Shown here piece by piece: positions 8,852-16,686 of a stretch of 64,000 nt of DNA; the stretch's first letter is position 1; each line of letters starts with the position of its first letter. The position numbers and the translations under genes were made by a program. Below the pieces are notes generated by a model. It searched no databases and had not been told where the DNA came from. It saw only the letters and a program-made list of their open reading frames with translations. The stretch comes from Leucobacter edaphi (GTDB taxonomy: Bacteria > Actinomycetota > Actinomycetes > Actinomycetales > Microbacteriaceae): the NCBI RefSeq assembly GCF_016522535.1, contig NZ_JAEHOI010000011.1, positions 62,001 to 126,000 on the forward strand. The letters run 5' to 3'.

Positions 8852-9592
8852 TCAAGGCGCAGTCGCTGCGTCGCGCAAGGCCTCCGGTGGCATTCGTATC
8901 GCGCGCGGGGGCTCGCGTCGCTCGAGCCCCGCGACGAGACGCCCGAATGCGGCGAGAGAGGCGGCGGGATCCGCGCCGTCCCTTACGACGGCGATCGCCG
9001 ATTCCCGGATCGCCCCGACGAGCAGCCGCGCCGTCGATGCGGCGTCGAGTCCGGGGTCGATGAGTCCTGCCGCGCTCGCCGCGGCGAGTTCGTCACGGAT
9101 CATGAGCGCGCTCGCGCCGGAACCGATACCGCGTGCGGCGCCGTCGACGATGAGGGCCGGCCCGGACACGTTGAAGAAGTGCCCGATCCGCGCGTCGCCC
9201 GCGAGCTCGAGCATGGCCTCGGCGTGCGCGACGATGCTGTCTCTCCAGTCGGTGGCGAGCGCAGCGGCGGAGCTGGTGCGCGCGATGAGGTCGCGCGCGA
9301 GTTCCGCGTAGGCCCCGCTGAGCAGTTCGTCGCGGCCGTCGGGGAAGTGCGCGTAGATCGTGCCGCGGGAGATCCCCGATGCGGCGGAGACCCGGTCGAT
9401 CGTGAGGTCTGCGTCGCCGAATTCCCCGATCACCTGGAGGGTTGCGGCAACGAGGTCCTCGCGGGTGCGTCTGCGGCGGCGCTCGCGAGGGGTTTCGGGC
9501 CGCGCCTCTCCCCCTGCCGCTCGGGGCGCAGCGGCCGCGCCAGCCGCGCCAGCCGCGCCGACGGGGAGGGACGATGCGCGGGACTCTTCCAT
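8852..9592 (-). CDS. TetR/AcrR family transcriptional regulator
   Basis: A 246-residue regulator with an Ala/Gly-rich leader of about 40 residues, then a TetR helix-turn-helix (about residues 42-88: LTIDRVSAASGISRGTIYAHF). The remainder is the ligand-binding, dimerising helical domain. It is transcribed away from the kinase and class III aminotransferase genes, and a degenerate inverted repeat sits between the two starts, so it probably represses that pair until the amine or a product binds. The true start may be further inside, since the leader is low-complexity and the ribosome-binding site at 9592 is weak. Confidence 0.85.
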   Translation of the reverse strand: MEESRASSLPVGAAGAAGAAAAPRAAGGEARPETPRERRRRRTREDLVAATLQVIGEFGDADLTIDRVSAASGISRGTIYAHFPDGRDELLSGAYAELARDLIARTSSAAALATDWRDSIVAHAEAMLELAGDARIGHFFNVSGPALIVDGAARGIGSGASALMIRDELAAASAAGLIDPGLDAASTARLLVGAIRESAIAVVRDGADPAASLAAFGRLVAGLERREPPRAIRMPPEALRDAATAP

Positions 9593-9627
9593 GCCCCGAG
9601 TCTAGAAGACGCGCTCAGCTCTTGTGA

Positions 9628-9656
9628 ACTCGAGATATGGTTTCTATACTCCGAGT
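9628..9656. promoter_or_regulatory. probable TetR operator upstream of the kinase/aminotransferase pair
   Basis: Arms ACTCGAGATAT (9628-9638) and ATACTCCGAGT (9646-9656) match at 8 of 11 positions around a seven-base centre. The site is 36 bp upstream of the TetR start and 49 bp upstream of the kinase start, in an AT-richer patch. The dyad length is usual for TetR-family dimers. Confidence 0.6.
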
Positions 9657-9704
9657 ACAGAGTTTGCGTCGCGGCCGCTCGGCCGCCCCATCGAGGAGAC
9701 CCGT

Positions 9705-10769
9705 ATGAGCAGCGAGAGCACGGCCCCGCAGGATCCCGCCGGGCCGCAGGATCCCGCCGAGCCGCACGATCACGCCGAGCCGATCGCTCGCGAGGCGATC
9801 GCAGCGTTCGGGCTCGATGCCTCGGCGCCGCTCCGCCTCCTGAAGCGGCGCGAGAACCACGTCTACGCCTTCTCTTCCCACGGCGAGGAGTACGTCGTCC
9901 GCGTGCACCGCCGCGGCTACCACTCCGACGCGGAACTCGCCTGCGAACTGGACTTCGTGCGGGCACTCCACGCCGCGGGCGTGTCCGTGCCCGATTTTCG
10001 TACCGCGCCAGATGGCCGCGGCTTCGTGGTCGTCGACTCCGGGGACGCCGCGCTTCCCGGCCCGCACCAGGTCGACGTGCAGCGCCTCATCGAGAATCGG
10101 GGTGGCTTCGGCGATGAGCGCGCAGCGGTCGACGGCTCAGCGGGGATCGAGCCTCACGACTTCCGTGCGCTCGGCTCGCTCATCGCCCAGGTGCACGACG
10201 CGACCGAGCGCTCCGGCTACACGATGGCGGTGCCGCGCGACGACTGGGATCTCGACGGCCTCGTCGGCGAGGAGCCCGCCTGGGGCGATCCGCTCAGGAT
10301 CGCGGAGCTCGCCGGAGGCGACCGGGCGGCCGTGATCGCCGCGATCGCCCGGATCCGGCACACGCTCGGCGCCTACGGCACGCCTGCCGGTCGTTTCGGC
10401 CCGATCCACGCGGACCTCACCCCCGAGAACGTCCTCCGCACGGATCGCGGGCTCGTGCTCATCGACTTCGACGATTTCGCCGCAGGCTGGCACCTCTTCG
10501 ACCTCGCGACGGCGCTCTACTTCTTCACCCCGCACCCCAGGCACGACGAGTATCGGGCGGCGCTGTTCGCGGGGTACGAGGCGATCCGCCCGCTCGATCC
10601 GGCCGATCACGCGGCCTTCCCCGCGATGCTGCTCGCGCGCGGCCTCACCTACCTGGGCTGGTCGGCCGACCGCCGCGGCGAGCCGACGGCGGAGTGGCAC
10701 GCAACCACGGTACTCCCCCACGTGGTGCGTCTGTCCCGCGAGCTTCTCGGCGGGCCGCCGCACCCCTGA
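9705..10769 (+). CDS. aminoglycoside phosphotransferase-fold small-molecule kinase (candidate amino-alcohol kinase)
   Basis: The 354-residue protein has the APH/choline-kinase fold. An N-lobe segment reads RENHVYAF...EYVVRVHR, the catalytic loop carries H235, D237 and N242 (GPIHADLTPEN), and the metal-binding DFD motif is at 254-256 (LIDFDDF). Such kinases transfer phosphate from ATP to hydroxyl groups of small amines or amino acids. The start at 9705 follows GAGGAGA; an in-frame GTG at 9624 overlaps the presumed operator. It is followed 101 bp later by a class III PLP enzyme. The same pairing is known for hydroxylysine kinase with its phospho-lyase and for aminopropanol or ethanolamine utilisation. 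True antibiotic resistance is unlikely given this neighbour. The substrate is inferred, not shown. Confidence 0.82.
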   Translation: MSSESTAPQDPAGPQDPAEPHDHAEPIAREAIAAFGLDASAPLRLLKRRENHVYAFSSHGEEYVVRVHRRGYHSDAELACELDFVRALHAAGVSVPDFRTAPDGRGFVVVDSGDAALPGPHQVDVQRLIENRGGFGDERAAVDGSAGIEPHDFRALGSLIAQVHDATERSGYTMAVPRDDWDLDGLVGEEPAWGDPLRIAELAGGDRAAVIAAIARIRHTLGAYGTPAGRFGPIHADLTPENVLRTDRGLVLIDFDDFAAGWHLFDLATALYFFTPHPRHDEYRAALFAGYEAIRPLDPADHAAFPAMLLARGLTYLGWSADRRGEPTAEWHATTVLPHVVRLSRELLGGPPHP

Positions 10770-10870
10770 GCCGGCCGCGATCGCTGCGCCGCATCACCGC
10801 ACCACCGCATCTCCGTGCCACATCCGCACCCCGATCCCCCAGAACTCAACTCCCGAACAGGAGCGCAACC

Positions 10871-12139
10871 ATGACCGCCAACGCAGCTCTCAAGGCCCGC
10901 CGCGACCGCACGATCGGTCCATACTCCCCGCTCTTCTACGACGAACCGCTCCAGTTCGTACGCGGCTCGGGCGTCTGGCTGGAGGAGGCCAACGGCGAGC
11001 GGTATCTCGACGGCTACAACAACGTGCCCCACGTCGGCCACGCGAACGGCCGCGTCGTCGCCGCGCTCGCCGAGCAGGCCGCGACGCTCAACATCCACAC
11101 CCGCTATCTCAACGAGCGGGTCGTCGACTACTCGGAGCGGCTGCTCAGCACGTTCGCGCCGCGTCTTGACCGGATCCTGTTCGGCAACTCGGGCTCGGAG
11201 GCGAACGAGCTCGCGCTCCGGATCGCCCGCCAGCTCACGGGGAGCACGGGCGTCATCGTTTCCGACTACAGCTACCACGGCACCACGATCACGCTCGCGG
11301 AGCTGACCACGGGCCTCAGGACGCGGGAACCGCTCGGCCCGCACGTGCGGACGCTCCGGATCCCCGATCTGGATCGCGATCAGCGTCCGGAGGCGGAGGT
11401 GCTCGCGGAGACGCTCGCCGAGCTCGACGCGGCGATCGCCTCGCTGCTGGATGAGGGATACGGCGTCTCGGCCAGCCTGTTCGACCCGCTGTTCTCAACC
11501 GAGGGAATGCCCCGGGTGCCTGAGGGTCTGGTCGCGGGGATCGTCGAGCGGGTCCGTCGTGCTGGCGGCCTGGTCATCGCCGACGAGGTGCAGAGCGGTT
11601 TCGGTCGCACGGGCGGATGGATGTGGGGCCACGATTTCGCCGGCATGACCCCGGACCTCGTGACGATGGGCAAGCCGATGGGCAACGGCCATCCGATGTC
11701 CGCCGTGGTCACGAGCGAGGCGATCCTCGACGAGTTCGGATCCCGCAACGAGTTCTTCAACACTTTCGCGGGGAACCCCGTCTCCGCCGCGGTCGGCGAG
11801 GCCGTGCTCCTCGAAATGGAGGCGGAGGGGCTCATGGACCGGGCGAAACGGCTCGGCGCCGAAGCGCGCGCCGAGTTCGATCGCCTCGCGGCAACGCACG
11901 ACTTCGTGCGCGCGGCGAAGGGGACCGGCCTGTTCCTGGGACTCGACTTCGCCGTGGACGGCGTACCGGCCCCGGAACTCGCGAAGCGGGTGGTCGAGGG
12001 AATGAAGGCCAGGAACGTGCTCATCTCCCGGATCGGGCGCGACGAGAGCGTGCTCAAGGTGCGCCCGCCGCTCGCGTTCGGCGAGGCCGAGCTTCCGATC
12101 CTTCTCGGAGCGCTCACCGACTCGCTTTCCGATATCTAG
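10871..12139 (+). CDS. class III aminotransferase-fold PLP enzyme (candidate O-phosphoamine phospho-lyase)
   Basis: The 422-residue fold-type-I enzyme binds PLP through Lys268 (TMGKPMGNG) with Asp238 in IADEVQSGFGRTG contacting the pyridine nitrogen. The GNSGSEANELALR phosphate-binding turn and YLDGYNN N-terminus are the class III pattern. Within this family the MGKPMGNGHP lysine segment is typical of the ethanolamine-phosphate/hydroxylysine-phosphate phospho-lyase branch, which eliminates phosphate and ammonia to give an aldehyde rather than transferring an amino group. The kinase directly upstream supports that reading. An ordinary omega-transaminase is the alternative. The start at 10871 follows GGAGC; a long upstream extension in frame overlaps the kinase and is rejected. 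Confidence 0.83.
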   Translation: MTANAALKARRDRTIGPYSPLFYDEPLQFVRGSGVWLEEANGERYLDGYNNVPHVGHANGRVVAALAEQAATLNIHTRYLNERVVDYSERLLSTFAPRLDRILFGNSGSEANELALRIARQLTGSTGVIVSDYSYHGTTITLAELTTGLRTREPLGPHVRTLRIPDLDRDQRPEAEVLAETLAELDAAIASLLDEGYGVSASLFDPLFSTEGMPRVPEGLVAGIVERVRRAGGLVIADEVQSGFGRTGGWMWGHDFAGMTPDLVTMGKPMGNGHPMSAVVTSEAILDEFGSRNEFFNTFAGNPVSAAVGEAVLLEMEAEGLMDRAKRLGAEARAEFDRLAATHDFVRAAKGTGLFLGLDFAVDGVPAPELAKRVVEGMKARNVLISRIGRDESVLKVRPPLAFGEAELPILLGALTDSLSDI

Positions 12140-12244
12140 TGTTATCCTGCCCGTGAGCGCGCCGCTCCGCTCCGGCGGCCCGCGGCCAGCGGCCCGAGCA
12201 GCGACTCGGCGGCCGCGCATGATCGACGACGAGGTGATCGAAAA

Positions 12245-13204
12245 ATGGTGTCAGCAATACAGCCGGCGCATCGTCCCGGACTCTCCGGCGTCCGCGCCGG
12301 CAGCCTGAGCGAGTTCCGTAGCCTCGCATCATCCTCCTTCGTCCCGCTCGCGATCTCCGCGGAGCAGTCGCTTCCGTTTTCCGGCCGGATGACCTCCGCG
12401 GACGCCGACGACATCGTCTTCACCGAGGTCGCGGCTCACGCCCACCTCGTGGAGCGCACGCCCGAGACCATCGCGGCGGGCGGCAGCGGTTTCTACAAGG
12501 TGAGCCTGATGCTCGCCGGCCGATCGATCCTCGTACAGGACGGGCGCGAGGTCGTGCTGAACCCCGGAGACATGTCGGTCTACGACACCTCACGGCCCTA
12601 CTCCCTCATCTTCGAGGAGGAGTTCCGGAACCTCATCATGATGTTCCCGAAGGATCGACTCGAGCTCCCGATCCCCTTCACGGAGCAGCTCACTGCGGTG
12701 TCCCTCGGCGCCGAGCATCCGGCGCTCGCCCCCGTGGTGAAGGCGTTCCTGTCGCAGTTCCCCGCCCAGCTCGCGACGCTCGAGGGGCGCGTGCGCGACA
12801 AGATCGCCCACACGAGCCTCGACCTGATGGGGACCCTGTTCTCGAGCATCCTCGACGCGGATCCCGCCGCGCGCGACCCCCACCAGGTTCTCCTCCAGAA
12901 GATCACCCGCTACATCGACGCGAACCTCGCCTCTCCCGACCTCTCACCCGGCAGCATCGCGCAGGCGCACTACATCTCGACCAGGCACCTGCACGCCCTC
13001 TTCCACCAGGCCGACACCACCGTTTCGACGTGGATCCGCGAGCGCCGCCTGGAGCGGTGCCGCAACGACCTCATCGATCCCGTCCTCGCCGACCGCACCG
13101 TCTCGGCGATCGCCGCCCGCTGGGGCTTCGCGGACGCGGCGCACTTCAGCCGCGTGTTCAAGGCCGCCTACGGCGTCTCGCCGAGCGAGCTGCGGCGCGC
13201 GTAG
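12245..13204 (+). CDS. AraC family transcriptional regulator (FeaR-like)
   Basis: This 319-residue protein has a cupin-like N-terminal domain of the AraC_binding_2 type (about 35-190, including LNPGDMSVYDTSRPYSL) and a C-terminal double helix-turn-helix (about 215-319, ending AAHFSRVFKAAYGVSPSELR). The architecture matches FeaR, the activator of tyramine and phenylethylamine oxidase genes in enterobacteria. The next gene is moaF of the monoamine regulon and tynA lies 7 kb downstream, so it likely activates amine-oxidase and uptake genes. GAGGTGAT lies just upstream of the ATG. The inducer is not determined. Confidence 0.85.
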   Translation: MVSAIQPAHRPGLSGVRAGSLSEFRSLASSSFVPLAISAEQSLPFSGRMTSADADDIVFTEVAAHAHLVERTPETIAAGGSGFYKVSLMLAGRSILVQDGREVVLNPGDMSVYDTSRPYSLIFEEEFRNLIMMFPKDRLELPIPFTEQLTAVSLGAEHPALAPVVKAFLSQFPAQLATLEGRVRDKIAHTSLDLMGTLFSSILDADPAARDPHQVLLQKITRYIDANLASPDLSPGSIAQAHYISTRHLHALFHQADTTVSTWIRERRLERCRNDLIDPVLADRTVSAIAARWGFADAAHFSRVFKAAYGVSPSELRRA

Positions 13205-13310
13205 CCTCGGGGTCCACTCGGCAGCGCGGCCCGCGTAGCCTCGGGGTTCGCCTCGCAGCGCGGCCCGCGTCGCACCGGGGTCCGCTCGGCAGCGCGGCCC
13301 GCGTCGCACC
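13199..13310. repeat. 34-bp tandem repeat (three full copies plus partial) overlapping the araC-type stop
   Basis: Three consecutive 34-bp units start at 13199, 13233 and 13267, each beginning GCGTAGCC or GCGTCGCA and ending CAGCGCGGCCC; a 10-bp partial fourth begins at 13301. The first unit contains the stop codon of the AraC-family gene. The remaining intergenic DNA to 13629 holds no gene I can support and ends in the AAGGAG site of moaF. Confidence 0.85.
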
Positions 13311-13629
13311 GTCCTTCAGCCCGCCCGGCGGCCGGCTTCGCGCCGTGATTCCCCTCCCACGGCGCATCCCGCCGCGGCCCGTTGCTCCTCTGATTGGCGC
13401 TCGTTTCGAGCCCGGCAGAATCGCCTCCGCAACCTTCCCGTGACACTCCTTGACATCCCGGGCACGGGCATTGTCTGCCGCGGCAGGGCGTCCGCCCCAC
13501 TGCTGCGCACGCGTGCTCGCCTCCCTACTCTGAAGCCAGTGGATCGAGCAGCGCGGCCCTTCCCCGGCGGCCGCGCCCCCAAACGCCCGATCCCTCCAGG
13601 ACTGAAGCGACACGAAGGAGTGCAGCATC

Positions 13630-14454
13630 ATGGCAAGCGAGACCGTCCGAGCCGGCGCCGATACGACGGCGGCAGATCCGAACGAGTGGCGGAGCTACGA
13701 CGAGTTCGCGGCGGGAATCGATACGTTCCGCCTCCCGAACACCTCGCTCGCGGGGACCCGCCTGAGCCTCACCCTCGACGGCGGCTCCACCCTTGACCTG
13801 GCCTTCGGCGAGGGAACGGTCGAGTGGCGCGCCGCGGGCGACTTCGCCACCGACGGTCCCCTCAGCGATCCGTACGACGCGGTGCGCGTGCGCGACGACG
13901 TCGTGTTCGTCAACCTCCCGATCGAATCGCGCGAGCGCGAGGCGATCACGATCGTGTACTCGGAATCGACGCACCGCGCGCTCGTGAGCCGATCCGTCAT
14001 CGGCGAGGAGGACACCGAGGGCGAGCCGCGCGTCAGCCAGACCTTCTGGGCTGGCGTCACCGACGCGGGCGAGCCGAGCGGCGAGGCCCCCGGGCCGTCC
14101 CGCGACCTGATCGGCAAGCGCAACCTCTACCGCTACAGCCCGTTCCACCTGTACGAGCACGTCTACGTCTCGAGCCAGCGCTACGCCTGGCAGTGCGTGC
14201 AGGGCGTGCAGCGCGGCCACGGCGACATGGACATGTCGACCGTGTGGAAGTTCGCCGACGGGCTGTATCTGTTCTGCTTCCGCGAGTTCCGGATCGCCGT
14301 CGCGAGCGTCTGGCTCCACGACCTCGGCTACCAGCTCATGACGACGGGGATCTTCCTCGGCCTCACGGGCGACGGCGCCGCCGAGCACTCCAGAGCCGGC
14401 GGGCACATCTACCCGATCGGCTCCGTCGAATACCCCGATGTGCAGCCGGTCTGA
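13630..14454 (+). CDS. moaF: MoaF family protein of the monoamine regulon
   Basis: The 274-residue protein has the two-part MoaF layout: an N-terminal beta-barrel-like half (about 20-130, with LSLTLDGGSTLDLAF) and a C-terminal half (about 140-274) containing KRNLYRYSPFHLYEHVY and QCVQGVQRGHGDMDMSTVWKF. The name comes from the Klebsiella monoamine regulon; it is often mislabelled as molybdenum cofactor synthesis. Its biochemical role is not established, though the fold suggests binding of a small aromatic or amine. AAGGAG precedes the ATG. It sits between the FeaR-like regulator and a Liv-type ABC importer, and a copper amine oxidase follows in the same region, which fits an amine-catabolic role. 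Confidence 0.8.
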   Translation: MASETVRAGADTTAADPNEWRSYDEFAAGIDTFRLPNTSLAGTRLSLTLDGGSTLDLAFGEGTVEWRAAGDFATDGPLSDPYDAVRVRDDVVFVNLPIESREREAITIVYSESTHRALVSRSVIGEEDTEGEPRVSQTFWAGVTDAGEPSGEAPGPSRDLIGKRNLYRYSPFHLYEHVYVSSQRYAWQCVQGVQRGHGDMDMSTVWKFADGLYLFCFREFRIAVASVWLHDLGYQLMTTGIFLGLTGDGAAEHSRAGGHIYPIGSVEYPDVQPV

Positions 14455-14508
14455 TCCGGCAGCGCACCCCAGCTTCATCGAACAGCTCACACCCGAGAGG
14501 ACACCCCA

Positions 14509-15684
14509 ATGAAGAAACGCATGATCAGCGCCGCGGCGCTCACGGCCGTGGCGGCGCTCGCGCTGTCCGGCTGCGCCGGCGGCGACGGCGGAGGCGGATC
14601 CACGATCAAGATCGGCTCCGTCAACACCCTGAGCGGGCCGGCAACCTTCCCAGAGGCCTCGGCCGCGGCGAAGGCCGTGTTCGACCGCGTCAACGCCGAC
14701 GGCGGCGTGAACGGTCACAAGATCGAGTACACGACGGTCGACGACAAGGGCGATCCCGCATCGGCCACCGCAGCGGCGCGGCAGCTCGTGGGCAGCGACG
14801 AAGTGGTCGCGCTCGTCGGCGGCGCCTCGCTCATCGAGTGCGAGATCAACAAGAACTACTACCAGCAGGAGAAGGTGCTCTCGGTCCCCGGGATCGGCGT
14901 CGACACCGGCTGCTTCGACTCCCCGAACATCGCGCCGGTCAACCTCGGCCCGTTCAACGACATGACGCTCACCCTCTACAACGGCTCCGAGAATCTCGGC
15001 CTCACCGACATCTGCGTGCTGCTCGAGATCGCGGGATCCACGAAGCCCGCGTACATGGCCGGGGTCGAGAAGTGGACCGAGCTGACCGGGAAGAAGCCGA
15101 AGATGGTCGACGATAGCCTCCCGTATGGCGGCTCGGACTACACGTCCTACATCGTCAAGGCGAAGAACGCGGGCTGCAAGGCGATCGCGGTCAACGGTAT
15201 CGAGCCCGACGCGATCGGCCAGGTCAAGGCCGCGCAGGCCCAGGGCTGGGACGACGTCCACTTCCTCTTCCTCACGAGCACCTACAGCGAGAACTTCGCC
15301 TCCGCGCTCGAGTGGACGGGCGGCGGCGTCCACGTGCCCGCAGAGTTCTACCCGTTCACCGAGGACAACAAGATCAACGCCGACTGGAAGGCGCTGATGG
15401 AGAAGAACAAGGTCCCGCTCACCTCCTTCAGCCAGGGCGGCTACCTCGCCGCGACGAATTTCGTCGAGGTGCTGAAGGGAATGAAGGGCGACATCACCCG
15501 CGAGACCGTGTCGCAGGCACTGCAGAACATGAAGCCGATCGAGAACGATATGGTCGCGTTCCCTTACGAGTTCAAGAAGATCGCCGCGCAGGACTACCAG
15601 CCCGGCGGCTGGCCCATCGTGCTGAAGTCCGGTACGAAGGCCTGGTCCAAGTCCGCTGACGACTGGCTCGTCGCGAAGGGCTAG
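14509..15684 (+). CDS. ABC transporter substrate-binding lipoprotein, branched-chain amino acid (LivK/HAAT) type
   Basis: A 391-residue lipoprotein. The signal peptide has KKR, a hydrophobic core and the lipobox LSGC with Cys22 as the lipidated residue, followed by a Gly-rich linker. The mature part is a periplasmic-binding type I fold (IKIGSVNTLSGPATFPE, VDDKGDPASATAAARQLV). It captures a ligand outside the membrane for the permease and ATPases encoded next. Placement between moaF and tynA suggests an amine or aromatic substrate rather than leucine. It is followed by a hairpin within the operon, which would give more binding protein than permease. Confidence 0.9.
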   Translation: MKKRMISAAALTAVAALALSGCAGGDGGGGSTIKIGSVNTLSGPATFPEASAAAKAVFDRVNADGGVNGHKIEYTTVDDKGDPASATAAARQLVGSDEVVALVGGASLIECEINKNYYQQEKVLSVPGIGVDTGCFDSPNIAPVNLGPFNDMTLTLYNGSENLGLTDICVLLEIAGSTKPAYMAGVEKWTELTGKKPKMVDDSLPYGGSDYTSYIVKAKNAGCKAIAVNGIEPDAIGQVKAAQAQGWDDVHFLFLTSTYSENFASALEWTGGGVHVPAEFYPFTEDNKINADWKALMEKNKVPLTSFSQGGYLAATNFVEVLKGMKGDITRETVSQALQNMKPIENDMVAFPYEFKKIAAQDYQPGGWPIVLKSGTKAWSKSADDWLVAKG

Positions 15685-15701
15685 GAACCCGAATCCCCTC
15701 T

Positions 15702-15734
15702 CCCGGGTGCGGCGGCCCGATCGCCGCACCCGGG
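15702..15734 (+). terminator. intra-operon stem-loop between binding-protein and permease genes
   Basis: A perfect 13-bp GC stem (15702-15714 with 15722-15734) and seven-base loop, followed by TTCTCGTC, lies 17 bp after the binding-protein stop and 33 bp before the next ribosome-binding site. As in many ABC operons it can act as a partial terminator or mRNA-stabilising end. Confidence 0.7.
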
Positions 15735-15766
15735 TTCTCGTCAGCGATTCTCGCGAAGAAGGAACC

Positions 15767-15814
15767 ATGCTCTCCACTTCCCCGCCTCCACGCCCGCACG
15801 GGGTGACCCCGTGA
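15767..15814 (+). CDS. possible 15-residue leader peptide coupled to the LivH-like gene
   Basis: An ATG with the best ribosome-binding site in this gap (GAAGAAGGAACC) opens a 15-codon frame, MLSTSPPPRPHGVTP. Its TGA stop overlaps the GTG start of the permease gene by two bases. The frame contains a PPP run, a sequence known to slow ribosomes lacking EF-P. Ribosomes ending here could re-initiate on the permease GTG, which has no good site of its own. It could also be a chance frame. Confidence 0.4.
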   Translation: MLSTSPPPRPHGVTP

Positions 15815-16686
15815 GCGGCGGCGCGCTCCTCCAGGGCGCCCTCGCCGGGCTCGCCTCGGGCGGCCTCTACGCCGTCCTCGCCGTCACCCTCACGCTCATG
15901 TCGCGGCTGGTCCGCGTCGTCAACTTCGCGCAGGCCGCGACGGGCATGTTCGCGGCCTTCTCCGCGGTCTGGCTCGCCACGTCGCTCGGCCTCCCGATCT
16001 GGCTCGCCACGATCGCGGGTGTCGTGATCGGCGCGCTGCTCAACGGGATCATCGGCTGGGTCGCCGCGACCTGGCTGTCCGAGGCGTCCGTCACGCTTCG
16101 CTCGGCGATGACGGTCGCGCCGTTCCTCATGCTCATCTCGCTGTCGTTCATCCTGTTCGGCAACAAGCCGCAGCCGTTCGCGCCGATTCTCTCCGGTCCT
16201 GCGTTCACCGTCGCGGGAGTCGTGGTGAGCTGGGTGACGATCGTCATGGTCGCGCTCGCGATCCTCGTCGCCGTCGGGTGCGCCCTGATGCTGCGCCGCA
16301 CCACGATCGGCACGAAGCTGCGCGCCCTGTCCGAGCGACCCACGACGGCAGAGCTCATCGGCATCGCAGCGAAACCGCTCTCGATCGGGGTGTGGGCCGC
16401 AACCGGGGCGATCTCCGCGATCACGGTCATGGTCATCGCGCCGTCGCAGTCGAACGACGCCATCAGCCTTTCCATGCTCATCATCCCCGCGTCCGCCGCG
16501 GCGCTCCTCGGCGGCTTCCGCAGGCTCGACCTCGCCGTTGTCGGCGGCCTCGTGCTCGGCATGATCTCCGGCGTCGTCGCCCAGATCCCGAGCCTGTCGT
16601 TCGTGCGGAACTTCATCCCCTTCCTGTTCATCGTCGTACTGCTGCTGTGGACGCAGCGGAAGGAGGTGTGGGATGCCGCTCGCTAA
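15811..16686 (+). CDS. ABC transporter permease, LivH type
   Basis: The 291-residue membrane protein has about eight transmembrane segments and the LivH N-terminal pattern GLASGGLYAVLAVTLTLMSRLVRVVNFAQ (written here only as family evidence, residues about 11-39). It is one half of the inner-membrane channel. The GTG start is chosen because the family N-terminus begins here; it overlaps the stop of a possible leader peptide. Its own stop overlaps the next permease gene by 14 bases, so translation is probably coupled. Confidence 0.88.
   Translation: MSGGALLQGALAGLASGGLYAVLAVTLTLMSRLVRVVNFAQAATGMFAAFSAVWLATSLGLPIWLATIAGVVIGALLNGIIGWVAATWLSEASVTLRSAMTVAPFLMLISLSFILFGNKPQPFAPILSGPAFTVAGVVVSWVTIVMVALAILVAVGCALMLRRTTIGTKLRALSERPTTAELIGIAAKPLSIGVWAATGAISAITVMVIAPSQSNDAISLSMLIIPASAAALLGGFRRLDLAVVGGLVLGMISGVVAQIPSLSFVRNFIPFLFIVVLLLWTQRKEVWDAAR

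Noticed and set aside
9705-10769. antibiotic-resistance aminoglycoside phosphotransferase
   Set aside because: The APH fold is shared by many metabolic kinases, and the adjacent class III PLP enzyme and TetR regulator point to catabolism.
10694-12139. longer aminotransferase with 59 extra N-terminal residues
   Set aside because: The extension overlaps the kinase 3' end, is Arg/Pro-rich and lacks a ribosome-binding site; the start at 10871 has one.
13630-14454. molybdenum cofactor biosynthesis role for MoaF
   Set aside because: No other molybdenum cofactor gene is present and the neighbours belong to the monoamine regulon.
13525-15777. 750-codon open frame on the minus strand
   Set aside because: It covers moaF and the LivK-like gene in antisense and lacks any motif.
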